In this document: positions 37,574 to 47,078 of the stretch, piece by piece
How the letters are laid out: each line of letters starts with the position of its first letter
How positions within the stretch are numbered: the first letter of the stretch is position 1
Notes under the pieces: generated by a model
Databases searched by the model: none
Told to the model about the DNA's origin: nothing
Seen by the model: the letters and a program-made list of their open reading frames with translations, nothing else
Program-made: the position numbers and the translations under genes
NCBI RefSeq assembly: GCF_900070365.1
Contig: NZ_LN850107.1
Location: 3,720,001-3,784,000, forward strand
From: Alloactinosynnema sp. L-07
GTDB lineage: Bacteria; Actinomycetota; Actinomycetes; Mycobacteriales; Pseudonocardiaceae
Reading direction: 5' to 3'
Length of the DNA stretch: 64,000 nucleotides

Positions 37574-40500
37574 CAGCCGCGCGGCTTCTCGCGCATCTCG
37601 AAGGTCTCGATGATGTCGCCGACCTGCAGGTCACCGTAGGAGCCCAAGGTCAGACCACACTCGAAGCCCTCGCGGACCTCGGTGACGTCGTCCTTGAACC
37701 GGCGCAGCGTCGAGACGGGAAGGCTGTCGTGAATGATCTTGCCGTCCCGCATGAGCCGTGCCTTCGAGTTCCGCTTGACCTCGCCGGAGAGCACCATGCA
37801 ACCCGCGATGGTGCCGACCTTCGACGACTTGAAGACGTCGCGGATCTCGGCCCGACCAGTGTCGACCGACTCGTAGACCGGCTTGAGCATGCCCTTGAGC
37901 GCGGCCTCGATCTCGTCGATCGCCTGGTAGATGACCGTGTAGTAGCGCAGGTCGATGCCCTCGCGGTTGGCCAGCTCGGTGGCCTTGCCCTCCGCTCGGA
38001 CGTTGAACCCGATGATCACCGCGTCGGACGCGGTCGCCAGGTTGACATCGCTCTCGGTGACGCTGCCGACACCGCGGTGGATGACCTGGAGCAGGACCTC
38101 GTCCTCGGTCACGATCTTCGTGAGCGCGTCCTCGAGTGCCTCGACGGTACCCGAGTTGTCACCCTTGATGATCAGGTTGAGGTTGCTCGTCTCCTTGATC
38201 ATCGCACCGATCTCGGTGATGTCGGTGAGCATCGGACGACGACGCTTCGCGTTGAGCGCGGCCCGGCTGCGGGCCTGCCTGCGCTCGGCGATCTGCCGTG
38301 CCGTGCGGTCCTCATCGACCACGAGGAAGGTGTCGCCCGCGCCGGGAACCGACGTCAGACCGATCACCTGGACCGGCCGCGACGGCAGGGCCTCGATGAC
38401 GTCCTCGTTGAACTCGTCGACCATCCGGCGCACGCGGCCGTACGCGTCACCGGCGACGATCGAGTCGCCGACACGCAGCGTGCCGCGCTGGACCAGAACC
38501 GTGGCAACGGGGCCGCGGCCGCGGTCGAGGTGCGCCTCGATCGCGACACCCTGGGCCTCCATGTCCGGGTTGGCCCGCAGGTCCAGTGCCGCGTCCGCGG
38601 TCAGCAGGATCGCCTCGAGCAGCCCGTCGATGTTGATCCCCTGCTTCGCCGAGATGTCGACGAACATGGTGTCGCCGCCGTACTCCTCGGCGACCAGCCC
38701 GTATTCGGTGAGCTGCTGGCGGATCTTGGCCGGGTTGGCGCCTTCCTTGTCGATCTTGTTGACCGCCACCACGACCGGGACCTGAGCGGCCTGGGCGTGG
38801 TTGATGGCCTCCACCGTCTGCGGCATGACACCGTCGTCGGCGGCGACCACGATCACCGCGATGTCGGTGGCCTGCGCACCACGGGCACGCATGGCGGTGA
38901 ACGCCTCGTGGCCCGGGGTGTCGATGAAGGTGATGAGGCGCTCGTTGCCCTCCAGCGACGTGGCCACCTGGTAGGCGCCGATGTGCTGGGTGATGCCACC
39001 GGCTTCACCCTCGTGCACCGTCGTCTTGCGGATGGTGTCGAGGAGTCGGGTCTTACCGTGGTCGACGTGACCCATGACGGTCACGACCGGCGGACGCGAC
39101 TGCAGGTCGTCCTCGTCACCGGCGTCCTCGCCGTAGGTGACGTCGAACGAGTCGAGCAGCTCGCGGTCCTCCTCCTCGGGGGACACGACCTGCACGGTGT
39201 AGTTCATCTCTTCGCCGAGCATCTGGAGGATGTCGTCGGAGACGGACTGGGTGGCCGTCACCATCTCGCCGAGGTGGAACAGCACCTGCACCAGCGACGC
39301 CGGGTTGGCGTTGATCTTGTCGGCGAAGTCGGACAGCGAGGCACCGCGGGCCAGCCGGATCGTCTCGCCGTTGCCCTTGGGCAGGCGGACGCCGCCGACG
39401 CTGGGCGCCTGCATGTTGTCCATGTACTCCTGGCGCTTCTGCCGCTTCGACTTGCGACCACGCCGCGACGGACCGCCGGGACGACCGAAGGCACCCGCGG
39501 CACCGCCGCGACCGCCGCCGCCACCGGGACGGCCACCGCCGCCACCGCCGCCGCCGCGGAAGCCACCGCCGCCTGCTGCCGGTGCGCCCGCACCGGGACC
39601 GCCACCGCCGCCGGGGCGGAAGCCACCGCCACCGCCGCCGCCACCGGGACCGCCGCGGAAGCCACCGCCACCGCCGCCGCCACCAGGGCCGCCGCGGAAG
39701 CCGCCGCCGCCACCACCGGGACCACCGGCGGGACCACCGCGCGGCGCGCCACCGGGGCCGCCACGGGGACCGCCGGGGCCGCCACCGGGACCACCACGGC
39801 CGCCACCGGCGGGCCGAGCGGGCCGCGGCGGCATCATGCCGGGGTTGGGCCGAGGCGGCATGTTGCCCGGCGTCGGACCGCCGGACGGGCGCGGGGACGG
39901 AGCACGGTCGCCGCGGGGAGCACCCGAGGGACGGCTGTCACCCGGACGCGCCGGGCCACGCTCGCCGCCGCCGCCGGGGGCGCCGCCACCCGCCGGACCG
40001 GCGGGGCCGGGCCGAGGGCCGGACGGACGCGGAGCCGGAGCGCCGCCGCCAACGCCAAACGGGTTGTTGCCGGGCCGCGGCGCGCGCGGACCAGGCTTGG
40101 GGGACTGCGTCTTGGGCGGAACCACCGCGCCGGGCTGCTGCTGGGCGGCAGCGGGTCGCTGCTGCTCAGCGGGCTTCTGCGCGGGCTTGGGCGCCGCGGC
40201 CGGAGCCGGAGTCGGGGCGGGAGCCGGGGTCGGCGCCACGGCAGCGGCCGGTGCCTGCTCGCGCACCGGCTCGGGGCGCGGGGCGGGCTTGGGCGCGGGC
40301 TTCGGGCCGGGGACGGCCGGCTTGGGACCACTGGGGGCGCTCAGCGCCGGGGCCGCCGCGGGGGCGCTCGCGACCGGAGCCGGAGCGGACTGCTCAGGCT
40401 TGGGCGCGGGCGGGCGCGGGGCGGGCTTGGGGCCGGGCTTCGGGGTGGGCTTGGCGTCGCCGCCACCCTTGCCCGGGTACGCATCCCGCAACCTGCGGGC

Positions 40501-40629
40501 TACCGGCGCCTCCACGGTGGAGGACGCTGACTTCACGAACTCGCCCAGATCCTTCAACTTGGCGAGTACATCCTTGCTGGTGACTCCGAGCTCCTTTGCC
40601 AGCTCGTGCACGCGGGCCTTGCCTGCCAC
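37573..40629 (-). CDS. infB: Translation initiation factor IF-2
   Basis: A 1018-residue GTPase that delivers initiator tRNA to the 30S subunit. The N-terminal IF2N domain ([29 protein letters not shown]) is followed by about 340 low-complexity residues: first Pro/Ala/Lys, then an extreme Gly/Arg/Phe-rich block of [10 protein letters not shown] type at about residues 265-385. Next come a second IF2N, the G domain ([12 protein letters not shown] near 520, [20 protein letters not shown]) and the domains II-IV that end [14 protein letters not shown] 40627-40629 has GAGGAG upstream. The gene follows ylxR in the nusA operon. Confidence 0.97.
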   Translation of the reverse strand: MAGKARVHELAKELGVTSKDVLAKLKDLGEFVKSASSTVEAPVARRLRDAYPGKGGGDAKPTPKPGPKPAPRPPAPKPEQSAPAPVASAPAAAPALSAPSGPKPAVPGPKPAPKPAPRPEPVREQAPAAAVAPTPAPAPTPAPAAAPKPAQKPAEQQRPAAAQQQPGAVVPPKTQSPKPGPRAPRPGNNPFGVGGGAPAPRPSGPRPGPAGPAGGGAPGGGGERGPARPGDSRPSGAPRGDRAPSPRPSGGPTPGNMPPRPNPGMMPPRPARPAGGGRGGPGGGPGGPRGGPGGAPRGGPAGGPGGGGGGFRGGPGGGGGGGGFRGGPGGGGGGGGFRPGGGGGPGAGAPAAGGGGFRGGGGGGGGRPGGGGGRGGAAGAFGRPGGPSRRGRKSKRQKRQEYMDNMQAPSVGGVRLPKGNGETIRLARGASLSDFADKINANPASLVQVLFHLGEMVTATQSVSDDILQMLGEEMNYTVQVVSPEEEDRELLDSFDVTYGEDAGDEDDLQSRPPVVTVMGHVDHGKTRLLDTIRKTTVHEGEAGGITQHIGAYQVATSLEGNERLITFIDTPGHEAFTAMRARGAQATDIAVIVVAADDGVMPQTVEAINHAQAAQVPVVVAVNKIDKEGANPAKIRQQLTEYGLVAEEYGGDTMFVDISAKQGINIDGLLEAILLTADAALDLRANPDMEAQGVAIEAHLDRGRGPVATVLVQRGTLRVGDSIVAGDAYGRVRRMVDEFNEDVIEALPSRPVQVIGLTSVPGAGDTFLVVDEDRTARQIAERRQARSRAALNAKRRRPMLTDITEIGAMIKETSNLNLIIKGDNSGTVEALEDALTKIVTEDEVLLQVIHRGVGSVTESDVNLATASDAVIIGFNVRAEGKATELANREGIDLRYYTVIYQAIDEIEAALKGMLKPVYESVDTGRAEIRDVFKSSKVGTIAGCMVLSGEVKRNSKARLMRDGKIIHDSLPVSTLRRFKDDVTEVREGFECGLTLGSYGDLQVGDIIETFEMREKPRG

Positions 40630-40715
40630 TGCTCTCCTCGTCCGATGAGGTCGGCGGCAGTCCCGTCGACCTCGTCCTATCGTCGCGCGTTCATGTCTTC
40701 AGCTTCACGGCTGAC

Positions 40716-41072
40716 TCATGACGGGTCGACCTGCTTCCTGGTTTCTTCCTCGGCGTGGGGTCGTCCCACACCAACACTGTCTGCGTGTCGCTCTATCTCC
40801 GACCGCACAACCTCAACACCGACCGCTTCCCGGACCTTGAAGGCCCTGGAGAACGCCCGCCGCTTCTCGGCCATGGCCAGACAGCTCGGGTCGGGGTGAA
40901 TCCACGCGCCCCGACCGGGCATCCGGCGCCGCGGATCGGGGACTGCGTCCCCGGCCACGAGCACGACCCTCAGCAATTGCTTGTCCGACGCCCGGACACG
41001 GCAACCGACACAGGTCCGTATCGGGCTTGCGCCATCGGGACGTGCGGAGACCGGTTCCTGACGATGAACCAC
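40716..41072 (-). CDS. ylxR: YlxR-family RNA-binding protein (DUF448)
   Basis: A 118-residue protein with the YlxR landmarks RTCVGCRVRASDKQLLRVV (about residues 19-37) and GRGAWIHPDPSCLAMA (about 53-68). It is a small positively charged RNA-binding protein found between nusA and infB; in other bacteria it influences RNase P or transcription. GTG 41070-41072 gives the usual N-terminus length plus a short extension. It lies 21 bases after nusA. Confidence 0.93.
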   Translation of the reverse strand: MVHRQEPVSARPDGASPIRTCVGCRVRASDKQLLRVVLVAGDAVPDPRRRMPGRGAWIHPDPSCLAMAEKRRAFSRAFKVREAVGVEVVRSEIERHADSVGVGRPHAEEETRKQVDPS

Positions 41073-41093
41073 GGAAAGTCTATCTCGTCTGGC

Positions 41094-42098
41094 TCAGTCG
41101 GCCGAACCGGATACCGGTGACGGCGCCGCGGCGTCGCTGCGGATGTCGATCCGCCACCCGGTGAGCCGCGCGGCGAGCCGGGCATTCTGCCCTTCTTTGC
41201 CGATGGCCAACGAGAGCTGGAAGTCCGGCACGATGACCCTGGCCGTCTTCGCCCGCTCGTCGACCACCGTCACGCTCACGACCTTCGCGGGCGAGAGCGC
41301 GTTGCCGACGAATGTCGCCGGGTCGTCCGACCAGTCGATGATGTCGATCTTCTCGCCCGCCAGCTCGCTCATCACGTTGCGCACCCGCGCGCCCATCGGG
41401 CCGATGCACGCGCCCTTGGCGTTGACACCCGCCACCGTCGAGCGGACCGCGATCTTGGACCGGTGGCCCGCCTCGCGCGCCACCGCCGGGATCTCGACGG
41501 TGCCGTCGGCGATCTCGGGCACCTCCAGCGCGAACAGCCTGCGCACCAGGTTCGGGTGGGTGCGGGAGAGGGTGATCTGCGGGCCGCGGTTGCCCCGGGC
41601 GACCCCGACGACGTAGCACTTGATCCGGGTGCCGTGCTCGTAATTCTCCCCCGGCACCTGCTCGACCGCGGGCAGCACGCCCTCGGTGTCGCCGACCTGG
41701 ACCACGACCATGCCGCGCGAGTTGGCCCGGGTGTCGCGCTGGACGACCCCGCCGATGATCTCGCCCTCCTTGGCCGCGAACTCGCCGAAGGTGCGCTCGT
41801 GCTCGGCGTCGCGCAGGCGCTGCAGGATGACCTGGCGGGCGGTGGTCGCGGCGATGCGGCCGAAGCCCTCCGGGGTGTCGTCCCACTCCTCGTCGACCTG
41901 GCCGTCGGGCCCGGTGGTGTAGGCAAGGACGCGGACCAGGCCGGAGCGCTTGTCGATGTCGATGCGCGCGTGCGACTGGTGGCCCTCGGTGTGCTTGTAG
42001 GCGGTGAGCAGCGCGGTCTCGATGGCCTCGATGACCGTCTCGAACGGGATGTCCTTGTCGCGCTCGATGGCCCGCAGCGCGGCGATGTCGACGTTCAT
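41094..42098 (-). CDS. nusA: Transcription termination/antitermination factor NusA
   Basis: A 334-residue protein that binds RNA polymerase and modulates pausing and termination. Order: N-terminal polymerase-binding domain ([26 protein letters not shown]), S1 domain ([26 protein letters not shown]), and two KH domains (KIAVRS...[28 protein letters not shown], and [26 protein letters not shown]). It lacks the C-terminal acidic repeats of E. coli NusA, as usual in actinobacteria. The ATG overlaps the rimP stop by 4 bases (42095-42098). Confidence 0.97.
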   Translation of the reverse strand: MNVDIAALRAIERDKDIPFETVIEAIETALLTAYKHTEGHQSHARIDIDKRSGLVRVLAYTTGPDGQVDEEWDDTPEGFGRIAATTARQVILQRLRDAEHERTFGEFAAKEGEIIGGVVQRDTRANSRGMVVVQVGDTEGVLPAVEQVPGENYEHGTRIKCYVVGVARGNRGPQITLSRTHPNLVRRLFALEVPEIADGTVEIPAVAREAGHRSKIAVRSTVAGVNAKGACIGPMGARVRNVMSELAGEKIDIIDWSDDPATFVGNALSPAKVVSVTVVDERAKTARVIVPDFQLSLAIGKEGQNARLAARLTGWRIDIRSDAAAPSPVSGSAD

Positions 42099-42652
42099 CG
42101 CGCGTCCTCCTCACTATCGGACGCTCGACCTTCGAGCATCACCAGTTCCGCCGCAGGCGGTTGCTTGAATTCGATCTCGATCACCGCGGCGGCGATCTCG
42201 CTGTAGGCGACGGTCCGCAGAGCGTCGTCGACGAGCAGGGTGACCCCGTCGTCGTCGGACTTGCCGACCCTGGCCACGTATTCCGCGCCCTCGACCGGAC
42301 GGACCTTGACCAGCCGCAGCCGGGCCCGGCGCCAGTGGCGCGGCCTGGTCAGCGGGCGGTCGAGCCCCGGCGAGGTGACTTCGAGCGTGTAGGGGCCGCC
42401 CAGGACGGCGTCGTGCTCGTCGAGCACCGCCGAGACCGCGCGGCTGACCTCGGCGACCTGGTCCAGCTCGACCCCGTCGTCACCGTCGACCACGACCTTC
42501 ACCATGCGCCTGCGCCCGGCCTGCGCGACGTCGAGCTGTTCGAGCTCGAACCCGGCCGCGGCGACCGCGTCGGCCACGATCGGCGTCAACGCCGCCGTCA
42601 CCGGGTCGGGCGCGGCGCTGGGTCCGGTGTCGCGTTGTCGCTGATTGGCCAC
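42095..42652 (-). CDS. rimP: Ribosome maturation factor RimP
   Basis: A 185-residue factor for 30S assembly. The first domain contains [37 protein letters not shown], and the conserved [20 protein letters not shown] (about residues 88-108) is complete, followed by the SH3-like second domain. GTG 42650-42652 has GGGGAG about 12 bases upstream. It is the first gene of the leftward nusA-infB-rbfA operon and is divergent from a lipoprotein gene. Confidence 0.95.
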   Translation of the reverse strand: MANQRQRDTGPSAAPDPVTAALTPIVADAVAAAGFELEQLDVAQAGRRRMVKVVVDGDDGVELDQVAEVSRAVSAVLDEHDAVLGGPYTLEVTSPGLDRPLTRPRHWRRARLRLVKVRPVEGAEYVARVGKSDDDGVTLLVDDALRTVAYSEIAAAVIEIEFKQPPAAELVMLEGRASDSEEDAR

Positions 42653-42824
42653 GTCGGTGCCGCTCCCCTGTTCAGGTTGGTGGTGCGATTGTCTGCCGGT
42701 CGGCGGTACCGGCGCCGACCGTGGTTACCTAGCGTATCTCGCCCTGCCGCGACGGGCCGCCGCAGGCGATCATCCGGCCACTGGGGTGGGCCTGGCAGGA
42801 TGACTCGGTGTGAGGGAGACCCGG

Positions 42825-43286
42825 GTGACCCGCCGCGCGCTGTTCCAGGCCGCCGCCGCGCTGGCCGCGCTGACCGCGTGCACGCCGGACCCTGGGCCGC
42901 CGCCCCCACCGGACCCGCTCGTCGAACTGGCCGCCCAGGCCCGCGCCGACGCGGCGTCGGCGCAGGCGATCGCCACCGCCGTGGCGGCTTTGGCCGCGCC
43001 TGCCGGTGAGGTCGCCAAGATCCGCGCCGAGCACGCCACGGTGCTGCAGGCCGAGGCCGACCGCGAGCGCCCACCCAAGAGCGGTGCCCCCACGACCGCG
43101 CCGCCGTCGACCTCCCCGGCACCCACCCCGGCGGAGCCCGCCGCGGCGAAGACGTTCCTGATCGAGGCGCTCACCGCGGCCGAGCAGAAGGCCGCGGCGG
43201 TGATCGCCACCGTGCCGCGCTACCGGGCGGGCATGGTCGGCTCGGTCGTGGCCGCGTGCGCGAGTCTGCGGGAGGTACTGGCATGA
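42825..43286 (+). CDS. Tat-type putative lipoprotein
   Basis: A 153-residue protein beginning TRRALFQAAAALAALTAC, a twin-arginine signal with a lipobox Cys near residue 19. The rest is a helical Ala-rich domain interrupted by a Pro/Thr/Ser linker (about 85-110) and ending EQKAAAVIATVPRYRAGMVGSVVAACASLREVLA. I chose GTG 42825 because AGGGAG sits 6 bases upstream; GTG 42810 is in frame but has a weaker site. Its stop overlaps the next start (ATGA at 43283-43286). The pair may form an envelope complex with the ferritin-like protein; function unknown. Confidence 0.75.
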   Translation: MTRRALFQAAAALAALTACTPDPGPPPPPDPLVELAAQARADAASAQAIATAVAALAAPAGEVAKIRAEHATVLQAEADRERPPKSGAPTTAPPSTSPAPTPAEPAAAKTFLIEALTAAEQKAAAVIATVPRYRAGMVGSVVAACASLREVLA

Positions 43287-43744
43287 CCCAGCCGTCACCG
43301 GGGCCCAAGCTGCCCCAGGACACCGTCGCCGCCGTGCAGGCCGCGCTCGGCACCGAACACGCGTCGATCTGGGTGTACGGGCTGGTCAGCGCGTTCCTCC
43401 CGGCCTCGTTCGACGCCCCGACCACGGCCGCGGCGACCGCGCACCGGGCCCGGCGCGACGCCATCGCCCGGCTGCTCGGCGGGTTCGGGGTCGACCCGGA
43501 ACCGGCCAAGCCCGCCTACCTGACCCCGCAGCCGGTCACCAACCAGGCCTCCGCGCTGGCGGTCCTGGTGACCGCCGAGCAGGACGCCACGGTGGCCTGG
43601 CGCGCGACGCTGGAACGGTGTGACGACGCCGAGGTGCGCAAGATGGCACTGGAAGGCCTGACCGCGGCGGCGGTGCAGGCGGTCAAGTGGCGCAAGCTCG
43701 CCGGGATCCTGCCGCTGACACCCGCGCAGCCCGGCCTGGGCTAG
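43283..43744 (+). CDS. DUF4439 ferritin-like protein
   Basis: A 153-residue all-helical protein of the DUF4439 ferritin-like family. The pattern ALGTEHASIWVYGLVSAFL (helix 1, Glu-x-x-x followed by His equivalents), TAAATAHRARRDAIARLL, and the late LVTAEQDATVAWRATLER are consistent with a four-helix bundle, although a full di-iron Glu/His set is not obvious. GGGAGG precedes ATG 43283. It overlaps the upstream lipoprotein gene by 4 bases and the converging membrane-protein gene at the stop by 3 bases. Confidence 0.85.
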   Translation: MTQPSPGPKLPQDTVAAVQAALGTEHASIWVYGLVSAFLPASFDAPTTAAATAHRARRDAIARLLGGFGVDPEPAKPAYLTPQPVTNQASALAVLVTAEQDATVAWRATLERCDDAEVRKMALEGLTAAAVQAVKWRKLAGILPLTPAQPGLG

Positions 43745-44481
43745 GACCCTTCGTCGATCTTCTTGCCGAGGCGTAGCGCGTCGTCGCAGACCTTGTCGAG
43801 AACCTTCTTGTCGTCCTTTGTGCCCTTGGGGGTGAAGTCGGCCTCGACGATGGTGACGATCTCGCCCTCTTCCTTGGACGCGTAGCCGTTGCTCAGGTTC
43901 GACACGCCGTCGATCTTGACGACCTTCTCGCGAACCAGGTCGTTGACGTTGCCGGTGCCGTTGCTGTCGGTCAGCTTGCGCAGCTCGGCGGCCTTCTCCG
44001 CACTGGACAGGTGCACCACCGAGACCGACACCAGCGCGTCGCGATCGCCCACCTTCGCGGTGTAGAGCGCCTGGGTGACCTTCTCGCACACCCCGGGCTG
44101 GGCAAGGAACTGCTTGGTGTCGTCATAGGCGTGGCTCGCGCAGTCCGAGTCGACCTTCGGTGTGCGGACCTGCGAGTGCGGCTCGAACTGGTAGACCCCG
44201 TCCGGGGTGGGCTTGGCGCTCTCGGTCGAGCCCGCCGCCCCCTGGCCCGCGGGCTTGTCGTTGACGTACCAGTAGACGGCGCCGGACAGGACCGCGACCG
44301 CGACCAGCCCGAGGATCCGCATGAACCACGTCATCGCCGGGCTGGTCGGTTCGGCGGGCGGTTCCTCCACGAAGCGGAACGGCTCGTCGAAGCGGGGTCC
44401 ATCGGTCACTCGGGAGATCCACTCGGTCTCGTCGGGGCGGTACTGCCCGGGCTGCTGTCCGGGACGCTGTGGGGCCGACAC
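43741..44481 (-). CDS. Single-span membrane protein, function unknown
   Basis: A 246-residue protein with a Pro/Gln-rich cytoplasmic start, one membrane helix (WFMRILGLVAVAVLSGAVYWYV, residues about 52-73) and an extracytoplasmic domain with three Cys (SDCASHAY, PGVCEKVTQ, VCDDALR). The outer part resembles other actinomycete sensor-like or unknown secreted domains, ending DDKKVLDKVCDDALRLGKKI. GTG 44479-44481 is the start. Single gene between two convergent or divergent neighbours. Confidence 0.72.
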   Translation of the reverse strand: MSAPQRPGQQPGQYRPDETEWISRVTDGPRFDEPFRFVEEPPAEPTSPAMTWFMRILGLVAVAVLSGAVYWYVNDKPAGQGAAGSTESAKPTPDGVYQFEPHSQVRTPKVDSDCASHAYDDTKQFLAQPGVCEKVTQALYTAKVGDRDALVSVSVVHLSSAEKAAELRKLTDSNGTGNVNDLVREKVVKIDGVSNLSNGYASKEEGEIVTIVEADFTPKGTKDDKKVLDKVCDDALRLGKKIDEGS

Positions 44482-44551
44482 GACTGGTCACCGTAAACGG
44501 TATTGCCACCCAGCGTTAGGCCGACCGGGCAAATAGGTACAAACAGCCTGC

Positions 44552-45553
44552 TCACCGCAGTGCCTTGAGGACCCGGTCGACGTCGTCCTCGGTGTTGTAG
44601 AGGTGGAACGACAGCCGAGTGCGGCCCGCGCGCAGCGCACCCCGGATCCCGGCGTCGGCCAGGCCATCGGCGTTGTCGAGCGACACGATCGCCGAGTCGC
44701 CCGGCGCCTGGTCGAGTCCGGTGAGCAGGCGGTTCGCCAGCCCGACGCAGTGGTCGCGTACGGCTTTGACGTCCAGTTCGGCGAACCAGGTCAGCGCCGC
44801 GGCGGCCCCGACCTGGGCGAACCAGACCGGTGACAGGTCGAACGCCCTGGCGTCGCCCGCGAACCGCAGGGGCAGGCCGTAGACGGTGTCCCACGGGGTC
44901 TCGCCGGAGTACCAGTTGGCCACGATGGGCCTGGTCAGGTCCACCACATCGGGCCGGATCGCCAGCCACGCGGCGCCACGCGGGGCCAGCAGCCACTTGT
45001 AGCTGGAGCCGACCACCCAGTCCGCCCACGACAGGTCGACGGGCAGCCAGCCGACCGACTGCGTCGCGTCGAGCATCACCCTGGCGCCGCAGGCGCGCAG
45101 ACCGTCGAGGTCGGCCACGGTGCCGTCGGCGGACTGCACGACACCGACCGCCACCAGGTCGAACTCAGGGGCGCGAGCGACCAACTCGGCCTGGGGGACC
45201 TCGGTGACGGTGACGCCGCGGTGGGCCTGCGCGGCGAACGGGAAGGTGGCGCTGGTGAACTCGTTGCCGACGGTCAGCACCCGCGTGCCGTCCGGGATTC
45301 CGGCGGCGACCAGGGCCACCAGCTGCGACACGCTCGCGCCGATGGCCACGTTCGCGGGGTCCACCCCGACCAGCCGGGCCCAGCCCCGCCGGGCCACCGC
45401 TGTCGGTTCGTCGTAGTCCGGCGCCTTGCCCAGCCCCTGGCGCCAGTCGGTCACCGCCTGTTCGAGCGCGTCGGCGACCCGCGCGGGCGGGACGCCGATG
45501 CTGGCGGTGTTGAGGTAGCCGTCCTGGATGTCGAATCGCTCTCCGAATGCCAT
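44552..45553 (-). CDS. Class V aminotransferase-like PLP enzyme
   Basis: A 333-residue cytoplasmic enzyme of the class V aminotransferase / isopenicillin epimerase-like group. The N-terminus DIQDGYLNTASIGVPP is typical. The PLP lysine lies in VVGSSYKWLLAPRGAAWL (about residue 184-188), preceded by the VMLDATQSVGW Asp-x-x-x-Ser segment (about 164-174). The actual reaction (cysteine desulfurase, kynureninase-like or epimerase) cannot be told from sequence. ATG 45551-45553 is used. Its start is only 30 bases from the divergent YjbQ gene. Confidence 0.87.
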   Translation of the reverse strand: MAFGERFDIQDGYLNTASIGVPPARVADALEQAVTDWRQGLGKAPDYDEPTAVARRGWARLVGVDPANVAIGASVSQLVALVAAGIPDGTRVLTVGNEFTSATFPFAAQAHRGVTVTEVPQAELVARAPEFDLVAVGVVQSADGTVADLDGLRACGARVMLDATQSVGWLPVDLSWADWVVGSSYKWLLAPRGAAWLAIRPDVVDLTRPIVANWYSGETPWDTVYGLPLRFAGDARAFDLSPVWFAQVGAAAALTWFAELDVKAVRDHCVGLANRLLTGLDQAPGDSAIVSLDNADGLADAGIRGALRAGRTRLSFHLYNTEDDVDRVLKALR

Positions 45554-45583
45554 GCGCACAAGACCGACCCTACGGTGGTGAGC

Positions 45584-45994
45584 GTGCACAGTGTGGAAAT
45601 TTCGATCACCACCGGCGCGGCCGAGGCCGTTGTCGACCTCACCGACCGCTGCGCCCGCTTCCTGGCCGACGCGGACGCCACCGACGGTCTGCTGCACGTG
45701 TGGGTCCCGCACGCCACGGCGGGCCTGGCGATCATCGAGACCGGAGCGGGCAGCGACACCGACCTGCTGACCGCGCTACGCGAACTCCTGCCAGGAGACG
45801 CGCGCTGGCGGCACCGCCACGGCACGCCCGGCCACGGCCGCGACCACGTGCTGCCCGCGTTCGTGCCGCCGTACGCGACGATCCCGGTGCTCAACGGCAC
45901 CATGGCGTTGGGCACATGGCAGTCGGTCTGCCTGGTGGACACCAACATCGACAACCCGGTGCGCACGGTACGGCTGAGCTACCTGCCTGCCTAG
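45584..45994 (+). CDS. YjbQ/UPF0047-family protein
   Basis: A 136-residue single-domain protein. HVWVPHATAGLAIIETGAGSDTDLL (family: HTTAGLxIxE) and HGRDHVLPAFVPPYATIPVLNGTMALGTWQSVCLVDTN give the conserved His and Glu cluster of the YjbQ metal-binding fold; some members have weak thiamine phosphate synthase activity. The start is one of the GTG codons at 45575, 45578, 45584 or 45593; I take 45584. A leaderless message is likely because the divergent gene starts only 30 bases away. The stop overlaps the next converging gene by 3 bases. Confidence 0.85.
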   Translation: MHSVEISITTGAAEAVVDLTDRCARFLADADATDGLLHVWVPHATAGLAIIETGAGSDTDLLTALRELLPGDARWRHRHGTPGHGRDHVLPAFVPPYATIPVLNGTMALGTWQSVCLVDTNIDNPVRTVRLSYLPA

Positions 45995-46977
45995 GCGGCG
46001 ACCAGCGCGGGCTGTTCATCGATCGGGACGGGCTCCGGCTTGGCCCGCTCCGGCAGCAGCAACATCGCGACCGAGACCACCGCGACCGCGCCCAGGACGA
46101 TCACGCCCAGCCGGACGTCCGGTGCCGACGCCGTGTCCTGCAGGAGGCTGCGCAGGCCCTCGGTGGAGAACCGGAACGGCGTCCACGACCACAGCAGCGC
46201 GCGGTAGGCCGGGTTCAGCATCTCCGGCACCTGCCCGGCCACGGCGGGCGCGATCAGGTAGAGCGGGCCGAGGATCGCCGCGGCCCGCAGCCCGAGGAAC
46301 CGCACCAGCGCGCCTTGCAGCGAGGCGAACGCCACCGCCGTCAGGACCAGGAACCCGATCACGTCCCAGGTCAGCGGCAACGACGAGTCCCACCACGCCA
46401 GCAGTCCGACCACCACCGCGGGACCCACCAGACCGGCCGCCGCGACCAGCGCCAACCGGTTCACCGGCCGGATCCTGAGCCCGCGACGGCCTGCGGCGAA
46501 GACCAGGCCGATGCTCGCGACCAGCCCCCCGATCCACAGCAGCGCGCTGGCCGCCAGCGGAGCCGTGCGACCCGCCATGGACGCCGGGTGCAGCGTCTCC
46601 ACCGTCACCGAGCCGCCCGTCACCTGGGCCACCCCGGTCAGCACCTGCTGGGCGATCTGCTGACCCTGCGGGTTGACCGCGCCCGACAGGACGACCTTGG
46701 CGCCGGACTGCCCGAGTTCCAGGATCCCGTAGACCCGCTTGTCCGCCAGCTGGCGGCGCGCGCCCTCAGCGGTGTCGACATGCCAGTCGACCGCGTCGCC
46801 ACCGCGCTGGACCAACTGATCGGCCACCGCCTTCGGCGCGACCACCGCCAACGGCACCGCCGAAGGCCGCGCCGTGGCCTGTGCGCCGAAGGTGAGCACG
46901 CCCAGGACCGCCGCGACGATCGCCCCAGCGATGGCAACGACCAGGACTAACGCGCCAGTGCGTTGGGGTCCGGACAT
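45991..46977 (-). CDS. ABC-2-like membrane protein (YhgE/Pip-type, six spans)
   Basis: A 328-residue membrane protein: one N-terminal helix (residues about 8-30), an extracytoplasmic domain of about 110 residues (VDWHVDTAEGARRQLADKRVYGILELGQSGAKVVLSGAV), then five helices ending at about 313. This helix-domain-five-helix layout matches ABC-2/YhgE-type permeases; no ATPase gene is adjacent. AGGAGGCGG precedes ATG 46975-46977. Two TGTGTTGAA-containing repeats upstream may be operator sites. Function unknown, possibly drug export or envelope related. Confidence 0.75.
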   Translation of the reverse strand: MSGPQRTGALVLVVAIAGAIVAAVLGVLTFGAQATARPSAVPLAVVAPKAVADQLVQRGGDAVDWHVDTAEGARRQLADKRVYGILELGQSGAKVVLSGAVNPQGQQIAQQVLTGVAQVTGGSVTVETLHPASMAGRTAPLAASALLWIGGLVASIGLVFAAGRRGLRIRPVNRLALVAAAGLVGPAVVVGLLAWWDSSLPLTWDVIGFLVLTAVAFASLQGALVRFLGLRAAAILGPLYLIAPAVAGQVPEMLNPAYRALLWSWTPFRFSTEGLRSLLQDTASAPDVRLGVIVLGAVAVVSVAMLLLPERAKPEPVPIDEQPALVAA

Positions 46978-46991
46978 CTCCGCCTCCTAAG

Positions 46992-47053
46992 TTCATCATG
47001 TGTTGAATTAGGACGGTACGCCGGTCGCGGCGAACAAGTCAACGTGTGTTGAA
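46992..47053. promoter_or_regulatory. Pair of operator-like repeats between divergent genes
   Basis: Two copies of TGTGTTGAA (46999-47007 and 47045-47053) are each embedded in an inverted repeat: TTCA-n8-TGAA at 46992-47007 and TCAAC-GTGT-GTTGA at 47039-47052. They lie between the ABC-2-like gene start and the next rightward start, and look like binding sites of a dimeric repressor such as a TetR-type protein. Confidence 0.5.
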
Positions 47054-47078
47054 ATAACGACGCGCTACGGTTCCCGAT

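Noticed and set aside
37540..40530. Long rightward open frame opposite infB
   Set aside because: Low-complexity repeats and no ribosome site; it is the shadow of the Gly-rich IF-2 gene.
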